From contig NZ_BAGK01000193.1 in assembly GCF_000308795.1 (NCBI RefSeq), positions 1 to 54,929 of the forward strand: 54,929 nt of DNA, written 5' to 3'. Below, piece after piece: positions 1-10,101 of this stretch (positions are counted from its first letter, which is position 1; each line of letters begins with the position of its first letter). The notes below the pieces were generated by a model. The model saw only the letters and a list, made by a program, of their open reading frames with translations, searched no databases and had not been told where the DNA came from. This DNA comes from Nocardia thailandica NBRC 100428 (lineage in GTDB: Bacteria; Actinomycetota; Actinomycetes; Mycobacteriales; Mycobacteriaceae). Made by a program: the position numbers and the translations under genes.

Positions 1-2589
1 ACCTCCGCGGACGCCCTGCGCCAGGCCCTGCGCGAGGTGGTCGCCGACAAAACCGGCTACCCGGTGGAGATGGTCGACCCGTCGATGGACCTGGAGGCGG
101 ATCTGGGCGTGGATTCGATCAAGCGGGTGCAGGTGATCGGTGCCCTGCAGGAACGCTTCCCCGGCCTACCGAACCTCGGTCCCGAGCAGCTGGGGACATT
201 GCGCACACTCGACCAGATCGTGGGCGAGCTGGCCGGGGGTGATGTCCACCCAAAAGCTGAGGCCGCGGCCGAGACGCCGCGGCATGTCGTCGGACTCGTC
301 GAACTCGGACCGATCGACCCGGCGGCGCAGCCGTATCCGCCCGCCGGGCGCGCCACGGTGATCTGCCTGGATCCCTCCGGCGCCACCGACTGCGAGGCGA
401 TCGACGAGCTGCTCACCGCGCGCAGCTGGACGGTGCGCCGCGCCACCGGCGCGGACGACCTGCCCGCGGGCCCGGTCGACGTGGTCGTCCTCGTCGCCGG
501 CGTGGGCGTCGACTGGGACCAGGCCCAGCGCATCCTGCGCGAGGCCATCCTGGCCGCGGGCCGGGCGCTGCCCGGCCTGCGGGAGGCCCGCGACCGCGCC
601 GCCTTCGTCACCGTCACCCGGCTCGACGGGCACCTCGGCCTGCGGGGCGACGCCGACCCGGTGGCGGCCCTGCTCGGCGGGCTCGGTGGCCTGGTCAAGA
701 CGCTGGCCGCCGAGTTGCCCGAGGTGTTCTGCCGCGCGGTCGACATCGCGCCGACGGCACTGCCGGGCGCGGTGGCCGAGCTGCTGGTCGAGGAACTCTG
801 CGACGTCGCCGTGGACACCCTCGAGGTCGGCATCGACGACGCCGGCGTGCGCCGCACCCCGGTCCCGAGCCGGTACGCGCCCGCGACGGACAGCGACGTC
901 GTCCGGGCGGGCACCGACGCGGGCCCCTCGGTGCTCACCGCCGACGACCTGCTCGTCGTCACCGGCGGCGCGCGCGGCGTGACCGCGACCTGCGTGCTCG
1001 ACCTGGCCCGCTCCTGCGCGGCCCGGTTCCTGCTGCTCGGCCGCACCGCCCGGGCGACGGACCCGGACTGGGCGGCCGGAATCGCCGACGAGGCACTCAA
1101 GCCCGCCGCCGTACGGGCACTGGCCGGACAAGGCGTCACGCCCCGCGAGATCGACCGGGCCTGCGCCGCGGTCCTGGCCAACCGCGAGATCGCGGCCACC
1201 CTGGCCGCGCTCGGCGACCGGGCCGAATACCTGGCCGTCGACGCCACCGACGGCGCGGCGCTCACCGCGGCCCTCGCGCCGTGGCGGGACCGCATCACCG
1301 GCGTGGTCCACGGCGCGGGCGTACTGTCCGACTCGCTCATCCCGGCCAAGACCGCCGAGTCCATCGACCGGGTGCTCGCGCCCAAGATCGCCGGCCTGGC
1401 CGCGGTGCTCGCCGCCGCGGGCGAACCGCGCCACCTGGTGCTGTTCACCTCCGTCGCCGGACTGTTCGGCAACACCGGGCAGGCCGACTACGCCGCCGCC
1501 AACGAGGCGCTGACCCGCTACGCGGCGAGCGTGCACCACCGGCATCCGGACCGGGTCGTCACCGCGATCGACTGGGGCGCCTGGGACGGGGGCATGGTGA
1601 CCCCCGCGCTGCGGGAGCACTTCGCGGCCCGCGGCATCCCGCTGCTGGCCCCGGCCGCGGGCGCGGCCGCGTTCACCGCGCAGTTCGCCGTGGCGCGCCG
1701 GACCGAACCGGTGCTGCTGGTCGGGGCGGCCACCGCGCTGTCCACCGGCGAGCGGGCTCCCGCCACGGTGCGGGCCCGGCGCGGGCTGACCGGCCTCACC
1801 GAGGACCGGCACGTCGCCGCCCACCGGGTGGGGGAGCACCTCGTGCTGCCCGCCACCTACGGGCTCGGCGCCATGGTCGCCCTGGCCGAGCGCACCGCGC
1901 CCGGGCAGACCGTGACCGGCGTGCGCGACTTCCAGGTGCTCAAGGGCCTGGTCTTCGACCATCCGGTCACCGGGCTCGACCTGGAACTCGAACCCGCGGG
2001 CACCGTGGACGGGCGGCGCGCGGTCCGGGTGACGGTGCGCGACGGCCGTGTCGCCCACTTCCGGGCGACCCTGCTGCTGGCCACCGCCGCCACCGACGGC
2101 GGGAGCCGGGCGTTGCCCGCCGGGCCCGGCGAGGACGCGGCCTGGATCTACCGCGACGGCGTGCAGTTCCACGCGCCCGCCCTCCAGGGCCTGGTCGGGG
2201 TGCGGTCGCGCAGTGACGCGGAAATCGTCTTCGACTGCCTGCTGCCCGAGAACCCGGGCCCCCACCGGGGTTTCGGCGGGCACCTGCACCACCCCGCCAC
2301 CGCGGACCTGATCCTGCAGGGTCCGCCGGTCCTCGGGCACCGGTTGCTCGGCACGGCCTGCCTGCCCCTCGGCGTCGGCCGCGTCGACTACCACCGGCCG
2401 CTGCCCACCGCGCGCCCGTTCGCCCTCGTGGTGGACAACCCCCGCGCCGGCCGCATGGAGGTGCGCGTCGATGCCACCGCCGTGGCCACGGACGGCACGG
2501 TACTGCAACGGTTCTCGGACGTCACCGTGGTGACGACCCCGGACCTGACGGACAAATTCCAGACCTCGGTGAGGAAGTGGACGGCATGA
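1..2589 (+). CDS. PfaA-like PUFA/polyketide synthase, C-terminal part (ACP-KR-DH), cut by left edge
   Basis: The reading frame is open from base 1, so this is the end of a longer megasynthase; 862 residues are visible. An acyl carrier domain lies at about residues 10-70, with phosphopantetheine Ser39 in GVDSIKR, the form typical of PUFA-synthase ACPs. A ketoreductase follows at about 310-530, with Rossmann motif VVTGGARGV and the Ser/Tyr region FTSVAGLFGNTGQADYAAA. A PS-DH-type hotdog dehydratase occupies about 600-860, with the His motif AAHRVGEHLVLPAT. This domain order matches the end of PfaA-type synthases, which build long-chain polyunsaturated or related secondary lipids in the cytosol. 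KS and AT domains would lie off the left edge. The stop overlaps the next start (ATGA at 2586). The product cannot be predicted from this fragment. Confidence 0.88.
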   Translation, partial: TSADALRQALREVVADKTGYPVEMVDPSMDLEADLGVDSIKRVQVIGALQERFPGLPNLGPEQLGTLRTLDQIVGELAGGDVHPKAEAAAETPRHVVGLVELGPIDPAAQPYPPAGRATVICLDPSGATDCEAIDELLTARSWTVRRATGADDLPAGPVDVVVLVAGVGVDWDQAQRILREAILAAGRALPGLREARDRAAFVTVTRLDGHLGLRGDADPVAALLGGLGGLVKTLAAELPEVFCRAVDIAPTALPGAVAELLVEELCDVAVDTLEVGIDDAGVRRTPVPSRYAPATDSDVVRAGTDAGPSVLTADDLLVVTGGARGVTATCVLDLARSCAARFLLLGRTARATDPDWAAGIADEALKPAAVRALAGQGVTPREIDRACAAVLANREIAATLAALGDRAEYLAVDATDGAALTAALAPWRDRITGVVHGAGVLSDSLIPAKTAESIDRVLAPKIAGLAAVLAAAGEPRHLVLFTSVAGLFGNTGQADYAAANEALTRYAASVHHRHPDRVVTAIDWGAWDGGMVTPALREHFAARGIPLLAPAAGAAAFTAQFAVARRTEPVLLVGAATALSTGERAPATVRARRGLTGLTEDRHVAAHRVGEHLVLPATYGLGAMVALAERTAPGQTVTGVRDFQVLKGLVFDHPVTGLDLELEPAGTVDGRRAVRVTVRDGRVAHFRATLLLATAATDGGSRALPAGPGEDAAWIYRDGVQFHAPALQGLVGVRSRSDAEIVFDCLLPENPGPHRGFGGHLHHPATADLILQGPPVLGHRLLGTACLPLGVGRVDYHRPLPTARPFALVVDNPRAGRMEVRVDATAVATDGTVLQRFSDVTVVTTPDLTDKFQTSVRKWTA

Positions 2590-4696
2590 CGGTCCTCGAA
2601 TTCGACGGGATCGCCTTCGATCCCGTCGGCGCCCGGGCCACCACGCCCGGCGACCCCGGAACCCCGACAGAGCCCGCCGCCCCGGCGGCGGCCACCCGGA
2701 CGGAGCTCGGCGCCCCGACGGCGCCCGGCGAGGCCGGACCGGCCGGACCGGGGCCGGACGGCGGGGAGGCCCACCGGCCGCACCCCGACACCGCGTCGGC
2801 CGGCGCGGACCCGCACGCCGACCCGGCCGCCACCGCGGCCGCAGTCCTCGCCCAGGTGCGCGCCGGCCTCGTGACCGCGCACGAGACCGCGCTCGCCGCG
2901 CAGAGCGCCCTGCAGCGGGCGCTGTGGCAGCAGGCGCTCGCCGCGATCCCGGCGACCGGGTCCCCGTCGGCGCCGGACGCCACGGCCGCACGGATCGCGG
3001 TGGGCGATCACGACGGCGCGCTGGTCGCCCCGGTCTCCGGCGGCGCGAGCGACCCCGCGCACACCGGCGGCGGCGTCCTCCCCGCGCCCGAGGGATCCTT
3101 CAAGCCCCTGGCGCGCACCCCCCGACGAACCCTCGACGCGGCCGCCCTCGCCCTGCTCACCCAGGGCGCGGTCGCCGAGGTGTTCGGCCCGGCCCATCGG
3201 CGGTCCTCACCGAGGTCCTCGCGATCAGCCCGGCCGCGGGGGAGTCCCAGGGCCGGGTCGTCGCCCGGTTCCGCGGTGACGCGGCCGCCGCGGCGCGGGA
3301 AGCGGCCGAGCTCTTCGCCCTGTTCACCGGCCAGCACCTGGCCGTGGCGGGCAGCCGTTTCGACGGCACCGTGCGCGGCACCGCCGCCGACGGCACCGTG
3401 CGCGGCACCGCCGCGGCGGGGGAGGGGATCGTCGAATTCGAGGTCGGCGCGGCCGATCTGGTGCCCCGGCCGTTCGTGCGCGGCACCGCCCGCGCCGCGG
3501 GTTCCGAATTCGCGGTCGAGGTCGTGCTGCGCGAACCGGCCGGGCAACCGCTCGGACCCGGCCTCGCCACCGGCGACCTGCTGCTGAGCGAATTCCACAT
3601 GACCCACCTCGCCCGCGGCGACCAGGCCATCGCCCTCGGCCCGGAGTTCGCGCCCTACACCGGCGTGCGCGCCACCCGCCTGCCCACCGGCGGCCTGCTG
3701 CTGGTCGACCGGGTGCTGGACTTCGACGGCGAGCGCGGCAGGCTCGACACCGCCGCCTACACCAGCGAATACGACTCCCCGGCCGATTCCTGGTACTACG
3801 CCGACACCGCCAACGAGTCCCTGCCGCACTTCGTCTACATGGAGACCTCCCTGCAGGCGGCGCTGCTCATGGGCTACTACGCCGGCCCGACCCTCACCCA
3901 GCCCGGCACCACGCTGAGCCTGCGCAACCTCGGCGGCACCGCCACGGTCCTGCGCCGGGTCGACCTGCGCGACAAGACGATCCACCAGCGTTCGCGGATG
4001 CTCTCCACCACCATCCTGCCCGGCTCGTCCCTGCAGACCTTCGACTACACCCTCAGCGCCGACGGCGAACCGTTCTACCGCGGCGAGACCATGTTCGGCT
4101 ACTTCAGCGACGAGGCCCTGGCCAATCAGACCGGCCTGGACGCGGGCCGCCCCGCCCCGGGCTGGCTGTCCGCCAACCCCGGCGGGCCGGTGCGGGTGAT
4201 CGACGTGGCCGCGCGCCGCGCCGATCCGGCCGCGCCGCTGTGCGCCCGGCGCGCCCTGGCGCTCATCGACACCGTGGAGGTCGTCGACGGCGGCGGCCGG
4301 TACGGCGAGGGTTACCTGCACTCGCTGCGCGAGATCGACCCGTCGGACTGGTACTTCGAGCGCCACTTCCACCTCGACCCGGTGATCCCCGGCTCGCTCG
4401 GGGTGGAGTCGGTGATCCACGCCGTCCAGGAATGGATCCTCGACGCCGGGTTCGCCGAGGACCTGACCGACCCGGTGTTCAGCATCCCGGCCGGGATCGA
4501 GTTCACCTGGCGCTACCGCGGCCAGTTCCTGCCGACCGACGGCACCGTCGAGCTCGAGGCCCACATCAAGGAGGTGCGCCGCGGCCCGCGCGGGGTGACC
4601 GTGCTGGTGGACGCCTCGCTGTGGAAGCCGGGCCTGCGCATCTACGAACTCCTCGACCTGGGCGTGGAACTCACCGAACGGGAGCACACCCGATGA
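2586..4696 (+). CDS. PfaC-like tandem dehydratase subunit, interrupted by an apparent frameshift near 3190
   Basis: The start ATG at 2586 overlaps the upstream stop. The first part (2586 to about 3190) encodes a Pro/Ala/Gly-rich N-terminus, an Ala/Gln-rich helical stretch ([18 protein letters not shown]) and the beginning of a dehydratase domain ending [11 protein letters not shown]. From about 3190 the coding signal moves to another frame, resuming at [14 protein letters not shown] and running to the stop at 4696. The second part contains two FabA/PfaC-like hotdog domains: one with [20 protein letters not shown], one with [15 protein letters not shown], the classic FabA-type His motif. The total span is not a multiple of three. 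It should act with PfaA and PfaD as the dehydratase/isomerase. KS and chain-length-factor domains normally in PfaC are absent here. Whether the frameshift is real or a sequence error is open. Confidence 0.75.
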
Positions 4697-6258
4697 CCAC
4701 CGTGACCCCCGCGCTCGCCACCACCGCCGAGGGCATCGCCGCCCTGCTGCTCGATCTGCACCGACCGCTCTGGATCGTGCGCACGGGCGACGGCGTGGCC
4801 GCCACCGCCGACGAGGCCGCCGCCGCGCGCGCCACGGTCCTGGCCGCGGTGGCGCCGCTGCCGCCGGAACACCTGGGCGACAGCGGTTTCCGCGCCGCCC
4901 ACGGCGTGCGCGCGGCCTACGCCGCTGGCGCGATGGCCAACGGGATCGCCTCACCGGCCCTGGTCGGCGCCCTGGCCGAGGCCGGCTACCTCGGTTCCTA
5001 CGGCGCCGCCGGGGTGACACCCCGCGCGGTCGACGCCGCCCTGGCCGAGCTGTCGGGCAGGCTGCGCGGGAAACCGTTCGCCTGCAACCTCATCCACAGC
5101 CCGTCCGAACCCGCGCTGGAGACCGCCATCGTCGAGGCGTGCCTGCGCCACGACGTGCGGTGCGTGGAGGCCTCGGCCTTCATGGACCTCACCCCGCAGG
5201 TGGTGCGCTACCGCGCCGCCGGGCTGGTGGCCGACCCCCGAGGCCGCATCGAGCGGCGGCACCGGCTCATCGCCAAGGTCTCCCGCGTCGAGGTCGCCGA
5301 GCTGTTCCTGCGGCCCGCGCCCACCCGGCTGCTCACCGCGCTCGTCGATCGCGGCGAACTCACCGCCGAGCAGGCCCGGCTGGCCGCGCACGTGCCGATG
5401 GCCGACGACATCACCGCCGAGGCGGACTCCGGCGGCCACACCGACCGCAGGCCGCTGACCGTCCTGCTGCCCGAACTGCTCGCCGCCCGCGACCGGGTGG
5501 CCCGCGCCGAGCCCGCCGCGGCCGCCGTCCGCGTCGGCGCGGCGGGTGGCATCGGCACCCCCGACGCCGCGGCGGCGGCCTTCGCGCTCGGCGCCGCCTA
5601 CGTGGTCACCGGTTCGATCAACCAGGCCACCCGCGAGGCCGCGCAGTGCCCGGCCACCAAGGAACTGCTGGCCACCGCCGAGTTCGCCGACACGACCATG
5701 TCGCCGTCCTCGGACATGTTCGAGCTCGGGGTCCAGGTGCAGGTCCTGCGCCGGGGCACCCTGTTCGCCGCGCGCGCCCAGCGGCTCTACGACCTCTACC
5801 GCGGCTACGACGGTCTCGACGCCCTGCCCACGGCCGTGCGCGCCGAGCTGGAGCGGACCCTGTTCCGCAGGCCGCTCGACGAGATCTGGGACGAGTGCGT
5901 CCGGTACTTCACCGAGCGCGACCCCGCCCAGCTCGCCGGCGCCGAACGCGACCCCAAACAGCGCATGGCGCTGGTCTTCCGCTGGTACCTCGGCCTGTCC
6001 TCGGGCTGGAGCATCCGCGGTCAGGCCGACCGGCTCGCCGACTACCAGATCTGGTGCGGGCCGGCCATGGGCGCCTTCAACACCTGGGCCGCCGGCACCT
6101 ACCTGGCCGCCCCCGCCCATCGCGGCGTGGCCGACCTGGCCGCGCAGATCATGTTCGGCGCGGCCTATCAGACCCGCGTCGCCCAGTTGCGCACGGCGGG
6201 CGTCCGCCTGCCCGCGGCGTGCGCGCGCTATGTGCCCCGGCCCCTGGAGGAGCGATGA
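4693..6258 (+). CDS. PfaD-like enoyl reductase (FMN-dependent, nitronate monooxygenase-like fold)
   Basis: 521 residues. The ATG at 4693 overlaps the previous stop (ATGA), and an in-frame shadow extends upstream, so this start is set by coupling. The protein follows the PfaD pattern: an N-terminal region with the [16 protein letters not shown] stretch, then an FMN-binding TIM barrel ([61 protein letters not shown]) and a C-terminal PfaD-type extension containing [17 protein letters not shown]. PfaD proteins are separate enoyl reductases that serve the PfaA-PfaC assembly line. Its position directly after the PfaC-like gene supports the call. No missing residues were noticed. Confidence 0.88.
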   Translation: MTTVTPALATTAEGIAALLLDLHRPLWIVRTGDGVAATADEAAAARATVLAAVAPLPPEHLGDSGFRAAHGVRAAYAAGAMANGIASPALVGALAEAGYLGSYGAAGVTPRAVDAALAELSGRLRGKPFACNLIHSPSEPALETAIVEACLRHDVRCVEASAFMDLTPQVVRYRAAGLVADPRGRIERRHRLIAKVSRVEVAELFLRPAPTRLLTALVDRGELTAEQARLAAHVPMADDITAEADSGGHTDRRPLTVLLPELLAARDRVARAEPAAAAVRVGAAGGIGTPDAAAAAFALGAAYVVTGSINQATREAAQCPATKELLATAEFADTTMSPSSDMFELGVQVQVLRRGTLFAARAQRLYDLYRGYDGLDALPTAVRAELERTLFRRPLDEIWDECVRYFTERDPAQLAGAERDPKQRMALVFRWYLGLSSGWSIRGQADRLADYQIWCGPAMGAFNTWAAGTYLAAPAHRGVADLAAQIMFGAAYQTRVAQLRTAGVRLPAACARYVPRPLEER

Positions 6259-7961
6259 CCGTACTCGACACCGCCGCAGCCACCACCGGCGCCGCCTGGG
6301 AGCTGTGCCCCAGCTGCGCGGCGATGATCTACCGCAAACGCTACGACCGCGCGGGCCGGGTCTGCCCGGAGTGCGACGCCCACGGCACCCTCACCGCCGA
6401 CGAGCGCATCGACCAGCTCCTCGACCCGGGGACGGCGAGCCCGATCGGCGCCGCCGCCACCGTCGCCGACCCCCTGGCCTTCGCCGACACCAAGCCCTAC
6501 CCGCGGCGCCTGCGGGAAGCGGCCGCGCGCACCGGCCTCGACGAGGCGGTGCGGTGCGTGCGCGGCGCCCTCGACGGCACCCCGGTCGTGCTGGCCGTGA
6601 TGGACTTCCGCTTCCTCGGCGGCAGCCTGGGCAGCGCGGTCGGCGAGGCGATCACCGCCGCCGCCGAGACCGCCCTCGCCGAACGGGCGCCACTGATCAT
6701 CGTCACCGCCTCCGGCGGGGCACGCATGCAGGAGGGCATCCTCGCCCTCATGCAGATGGCCAAGACCAGTCGCGCCCTGCGCCGCCTCGACGACGCGGGC
6801 GTGCTGACGATCTCGGTCGTCACCGATCCCACCTACGGCGGCGTCGCGGCCTCCTTCGCCACCTCCACCGACATCATCGTCGCCGAACCCGGCGCCCGGC
6901 TCGGCTTCGCCGGGCCCCGGGTCATCGCCCAGACCATCGGCCAGACGCTGCCCCCGGGCTTCCAGACCGCCGAGTTCCTCCTCGAGCACGGCATCGTCGA
7001 CATGATCTGCCACCGGAACAGCCTGCGCGCCAGGCTGTCCCGCCTGGTCGGGTTCACCGTTCGCGGTGCCCGGCGGCCCGGGCCCGGCGATCCCGGCGCC
7101 GTGCGCACCGACCCCGCCGCCCTGCCCGAACGCGCCCCCTGGGACTCGGTCCGCGCCGCGCGCCGCCTCGGCAGGCCGACCACCCTGGACCACCTCGCCG
7201 CCGCCTTCGACGACTTCACCGAACTGCACGGCGACCGGATGTCCGCCGACTGCCCCGCCATGATCACCGGTCTTGCCCGCCTCGACGGCATGCCCGTCGC
7301 CGTGGCGGGCACCCAGAAGGGCCACACCGCGGGCGAACTCACCGCCCGCAACTACGGCATGCCCACCCCCGCCGGCTACCGCAAGGCCGCCCGGCTGTTC
7401 CGGCTCGCCGCCAAACTCGGCCTGCCGGTGGTCACCCTCGTCGACACCGCGGGCGCCTACCCGGGCATCGAGGCCGAGGAGCGGGGTCAGGCCGTCGCCA
7501 TCGCCGAATCGCTGAAACTGCTGGCCGGGCTGCCGGTTCCGGTCGTGTGCGTCATCACCGGCGAGGGCGGGTCCGGTGGCGCCCTCGCGCTCGCCGTCGC
7601 CGACCGGGTACTGATGTGCGAGAACGCCGTCTACTCGGTCATCAGCCCCGAAGGGTGCGCGTCCATCCTGTGGAAGGACGCCGCCGCCGCGCCCCGCGCC
7701 GCGGCCGCGCTGCGGGTCGACGCCCGCTCCCTGCTCGAACTCGGCGTCGCCGACGCCGTCGTCCCCGAACCCGAGGGCGGCGCCGACCGGGACCCGCTGG
7801 CCGCCTCGGCGCTGCTGCGGCGCGCGCTCACCCAGGCCGTGGCCGAACTGCGCGCCTGGCCCTCCGCCGAGCTGATCGCCCAGCGTCACCACCGCTTCCG
7901 CGCCTTCGGCCAGGCCCACACCCCCGACCGCACCACCGCACGCCAGGGAGACCCCCGATGA
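6255..7961 (+). CDS. Acetyl-CoA carboxylase carboxyltransferase, fused beta-alpha (AccD-AccA)
   Basis: 568 residues. The ATG at 6255 follows GGAGGAG and overlaps the PfaD-like stop. The N-terminal half is AccD-like, with a four-Cys zinc ribbon (CPSC...CPEC, about residues 19-41) and crotonase-fold motifs ([20 protein letters not shown]). The C-terminal half is AccA-like ([55 protein letters not shown]). It should transfer carboxyl from carboxybiotin to acetyl-CoA to make malonyl-CoA. The fused E. coli-type architecture (as in mycobacterial AccD3) differs from the PccB-like enzyme encoded at 41558-43108. Placement between the PfaD-like and AccB genes indicates dedicated malonyl-CoA supply for the lipid synthase. 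Confidence 0.93.
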   Translation: MTVLDTAAATTGAAWELCPSCAAMIYRKRYDRAGRVCPECDAHGTLTADERIDQLLDPGTASPIGAAATVADPLAFADTKPYPRRLREAAARTGLDEAVRCVRGALDGTPVVLAVMDFRFLGGSLGSAVGEAITAAAETALAERAPLIIVTASGGARMQEGILALMQMAKTSRALRRLDDAGVLTISVVTDPTYGGVAASFATSTDIIVAEPGARLGFAGPRVIAQTIGQTLPPGFQTAEFLLEHGIVDMICHRNSLRARLSRLVGFTVRGARRPGPGDPGAVRTDPAALPERAPWDSVRAARRLGRPTTLDHLAAAFDDFTELHGDRMSADCPAMITGLARLDGMPVAVAGTQKGHTAGELTARNYGMPTPAGYRKAARLFRLAAKLGLPVVTLVDTAGAYPGIEAEERGQAVAIAESLKLLAGLPVPVVCVITGEGGSGGALALAVADRVLMCENAVYSVISPEGCASILWKDAAAAPRAAAALRVDARSLLELGVADAVVPEPEGGADRDPLAASALLRRALTQAVAELRAWPSAELIAQRHHRFRAFGQAHTPDRTTARQGDPR

Positions 7962-8623
7962 CCGCGACCCCCGACACCGCCGCCCACGCGCGCGACACCG
8001 AGCTCACGACCGCCGCCGGGCTCCCGGCCGAGGCGCCCCTGGACGCAGGCGCCGCCGAGGAGGGCCTGGCCCTGCTCACCCGGCACGCGCTGCACCTGCG
8101 CGCCGCCACCGAGCCCGCGCCCACCGTGGTCTCGGTCGGCAACGGCCCCTTGCGGATCCGGCTCGAATGGCCCGATCCCGGCGCGGCCGCGAACCCGGCG
8201 GCGGGTGCGGTGGCCGCCGGCGTGGCGGGCTACCTCCCCTACGCGCCGGGCTTCGGCGCGGTGCCGGGCCACCCGGCCGGCCCCGCCTCCGCTCCGGCGC
8301 CCGCGACCGGCGCGGACCCCGCGGGTGCGGGCGGCGACGGTCACCCGCAGGCCGCGCGGAACGGATCCGCCGCGGCCCCGACCTTCACCCTCACCGCCGA
8401 GACCGTCGGCGTGTTCTACCGCGCCGCCGAACCGGGCGCGGCCCCCTTCGTCGCCGAGGGCGACCCGGTCCGGCCCGGTCAGCAGATCGGGATCATCGAG
8501 GCGATGAAGCTCATGATCCCGGTGACCGCGGCGCGCGAGGGTGTGGTCGTCGCGTTCCACGCCGGCAACGGCGACGCCGTCGAATACGGGCAGGCCCTCG
8601 CCGAATTCGAGGCGTTGCGGTGA
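7958..8623 (+). CDS. accB: Biotin carboxyl carrier protein of acetyl-CoA carboxylase
   Basis: 221 residues, with the start overlapping the AccDA stop (ATGA). The C-terminal biotinyl domain has the canonical EAMKLM motif with biotinyl Lys at about 184. The middle (about residues 80-140) is an Ala/Pro/Gly-rich flexible linker typical of bacterial BCCPs, and the N-terminal 70 residues are an AccB-like dimerisation region. It carries carboxybiotin between the biotin carboxylase encoded next and the fused carboxyltransferase encoded before it. All three ACC genes are translationally coupled to the Pfa genes. Confidence 0.92.
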   Translation: MTATPDTAAHARDTELTTAAGLPAEAPLDAGAAEEGLALLTRHALHLRAATEPAPTVVSVGNGPLRIRLEWPDPGAAANPAAGAVAAGVAGYLPYAPGFGAVPGHPAGPASAPAPATGADPAGAGGDGHPQAARNGSAAAPTFTLTAETVGVFYRAAEPGAAPFVAEGDPVRPGQQIGIIEAMKLMIPVTAAREGVVVAFHAGNGDAVEYGQALAEFEALR

Positions 8624-10005
8624 CCCGCGTGATCCGCAAGGTCCTCGTCGCCAACCGCGGTGAGATCGCGGTCCGGGTCATCCGGACCTGCGCCGAACTC
8701 GGCATCGCCACCGTGGCGGTGTACTCGGCCGCGGACCGGGACTCGGCGGCGGTGCGGCTGGCCGACGAGGCGGTGCAGATCGGCCCGGCCGCCGCCAAGC
8801 GCTCCTACCTCTACATCCCGGCCGTCATCGAGGCCGCGCGGGCGACCGGCGCCGACGCCATCCATCCCGGCTACGGATTCCTCTCGGAGAACCCGGATTT
8901 CGCGGAGGTGTGCGAGGCCGAAGGGCTGATCTTCATCGGTGCGCCCGCCGATGTCATGACCCGGCTCGGGGACAAGTCCACCGCCCGCGCGCTCATGGCC
9001 GACGCCGGGCTGCCGCTGCTGCCCGGCAGCCGCGACCCGATCGCGAACGTCGAGGCGGCCAGGGCCCTGGCCGACGAGATCGGCTATCCGGTGATCGTGA
9101 AGGCGGTCGCCGGGGGCGGCGGGCGCGGCATGCGGGTGGTGCGCGACGGCGCGGAGTTCGCCGCCGCCTGGCAGCAGACCAGGGCGACGGCCGCCGCGGT
9201 CTTCGGCGACGGCCGCCTCTACCTGGAGCGCTATCTGGAATCCGCGCGCCACGTCGAAGCGCAGATCCTGGCCGACACCCACGGCACCGTCGTGCACCTG
9301 GGGCTGCGCGACTGCTCGCTGCAACGCCGCCACCAGAAGCTCGTGGAGGAGTCCCCGGCGCCGGGCCTGTCCGCCGAACTGGCCGAGGACATCGGCGCCG
9401 CGGCCGTGCGCGGCTGCCGCGCGGCGGGTTACGTCGGCGCGGGCACGGTGGAGTTCCTGCTCGCCCCCGACGGCAGCTTCTACTTCATGGAGGTCAACTG
9501 CCGGCTCCAGGTCGAACACCCGGTCACCGAGATGGTCACCGGCATCGACCTGGTCGCCGAACAACTGCGCATCGCCGCCGGCGAGCCCCTGGCCCTCGGC
9601 GCGGGCGTCCGGCCCGCCGGGGTCGCCATCGAGTGCCGCGTGAACGCCGAGGACCCGCGGCGCGATTTCGCCCCCGCCCCGGGCACGCTGGGCGAATGCC
9701 TGCTGCCCGGCGGGCAGTTCGTGCGCGTCGACACCCACGTGCACACCGGCTACGCCGTTCCGCCGCACTACGATTCGCTGCTGGCCAAGGTGGTCGTCTG
9801 GGCGCCCGACCGCGCCACCGCCATCGCCCGCATGCGCCGGGCACTGGCCGAGACGCGCCTGCGCGGCGCCGGGGTCGCGACGACCACCGAGTTCCTCCAC
9901 GACGTCCTCGACCACCCGCGCTTCCGTGACGCCACCCACGACACGGCCCTGATCGGCACCCTGTCCGGCACGGCGCCGACGCGGGAAGCCCTGCAGCCCA
10001 GCTGA
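8620..10005 (+). CDS. accC: Acetyl-CoA carboxylase biotin carboxylase subunit
   Basis: 461 residues. GTG at 8620 (GTGA overlap with accB) is chosen because it gives [20 protein letters not shown] at the N-terminus; a GTG at 8629 is an alternative. Motifs in order: N-terminal fold ANRGEIAVRVIR, HPGYGFLSEN, ATP-grasp glycine loop KAVAGGGGRGMR, the catalytic region FMEVNCRLQVEHPVTEM, and the C-terminal domain with PPHYDSLLAKVV. The length equals that of E. coli AccC, i.e. a free biotin carboxylase without a fused BCCP, unlike the long AccA3-type alpha chains of mycolata. It is the last gene of the plus-strand operon. Confidence 0.93.
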   Translation: MTRVIRKVLVANRGEIAVRVIRTCAELGIATVAVYSAADRDSAAVRLADEAVQIGPAAAKRSYLYIPAVIEAARATGADAIHPGYGFLSENPDFAEVCEAEGLIFIGAPADVMTRLGDKSTARALMADAGLPLLPGSRDPIANVEAARALADEIGYPVIVKAVAGGGGRGMRVVRDGAEFAAAWQQTRATAAAVFGDGRLYLERYLESARHVEAQILADTHGTVVHLGLRDCSLQRRHQKLVEESPAPGLSAELAEDIGAAAVRGCRAAGYVGAGTVEFLLAPDGSFYFMEVNCRLQVEHPVTEMVTGIDLVAEQLRIAAGEPLALGAGVRPAGVAIECRVNAEDPRRDFAPAPGTLGECLLPGGQFVRVDTHVHTGYAVPPHYDSLLAKVVVWAPDRATAIARMRRALAETRLRGAGVATTTEFLHDVLDHPRFRDATHDTALIGTLSGTAPTREALQPS

Positions 10006-10101
10006 ATCCCGCTCGTGGTCGCGGCCGGGCGGGTGGCGCGGAGCGACGTCGCCCCGCGCACCCCGCTCGGCATCGTCGCCGCCGGCGGGAGTGACACCGC
10101 G

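Noticed and set aside
166..2991. A 941-codon minus-strand frame opposite the PfaA-like gene
   Set aside because: Arg/Gly/Pro-rich shadow with no motifs, while the plus strand carries clear ACP, KR and DH domains.
2924..3190. Possible separate gene start for the second part of the PfaC-like protein
   Set aside because: The upstream stretch of that frame is Arg-rich shadow, and no start with a ribosome site precedes the conserved region; a frameshift within one gene explains the pattern better.
3180..3210. Programmed ribosomal frameshifting
   Set aside because: No slippery heptamer or downstream hairpin of the usual kind was recognised; mutation or sequence error is simpler.
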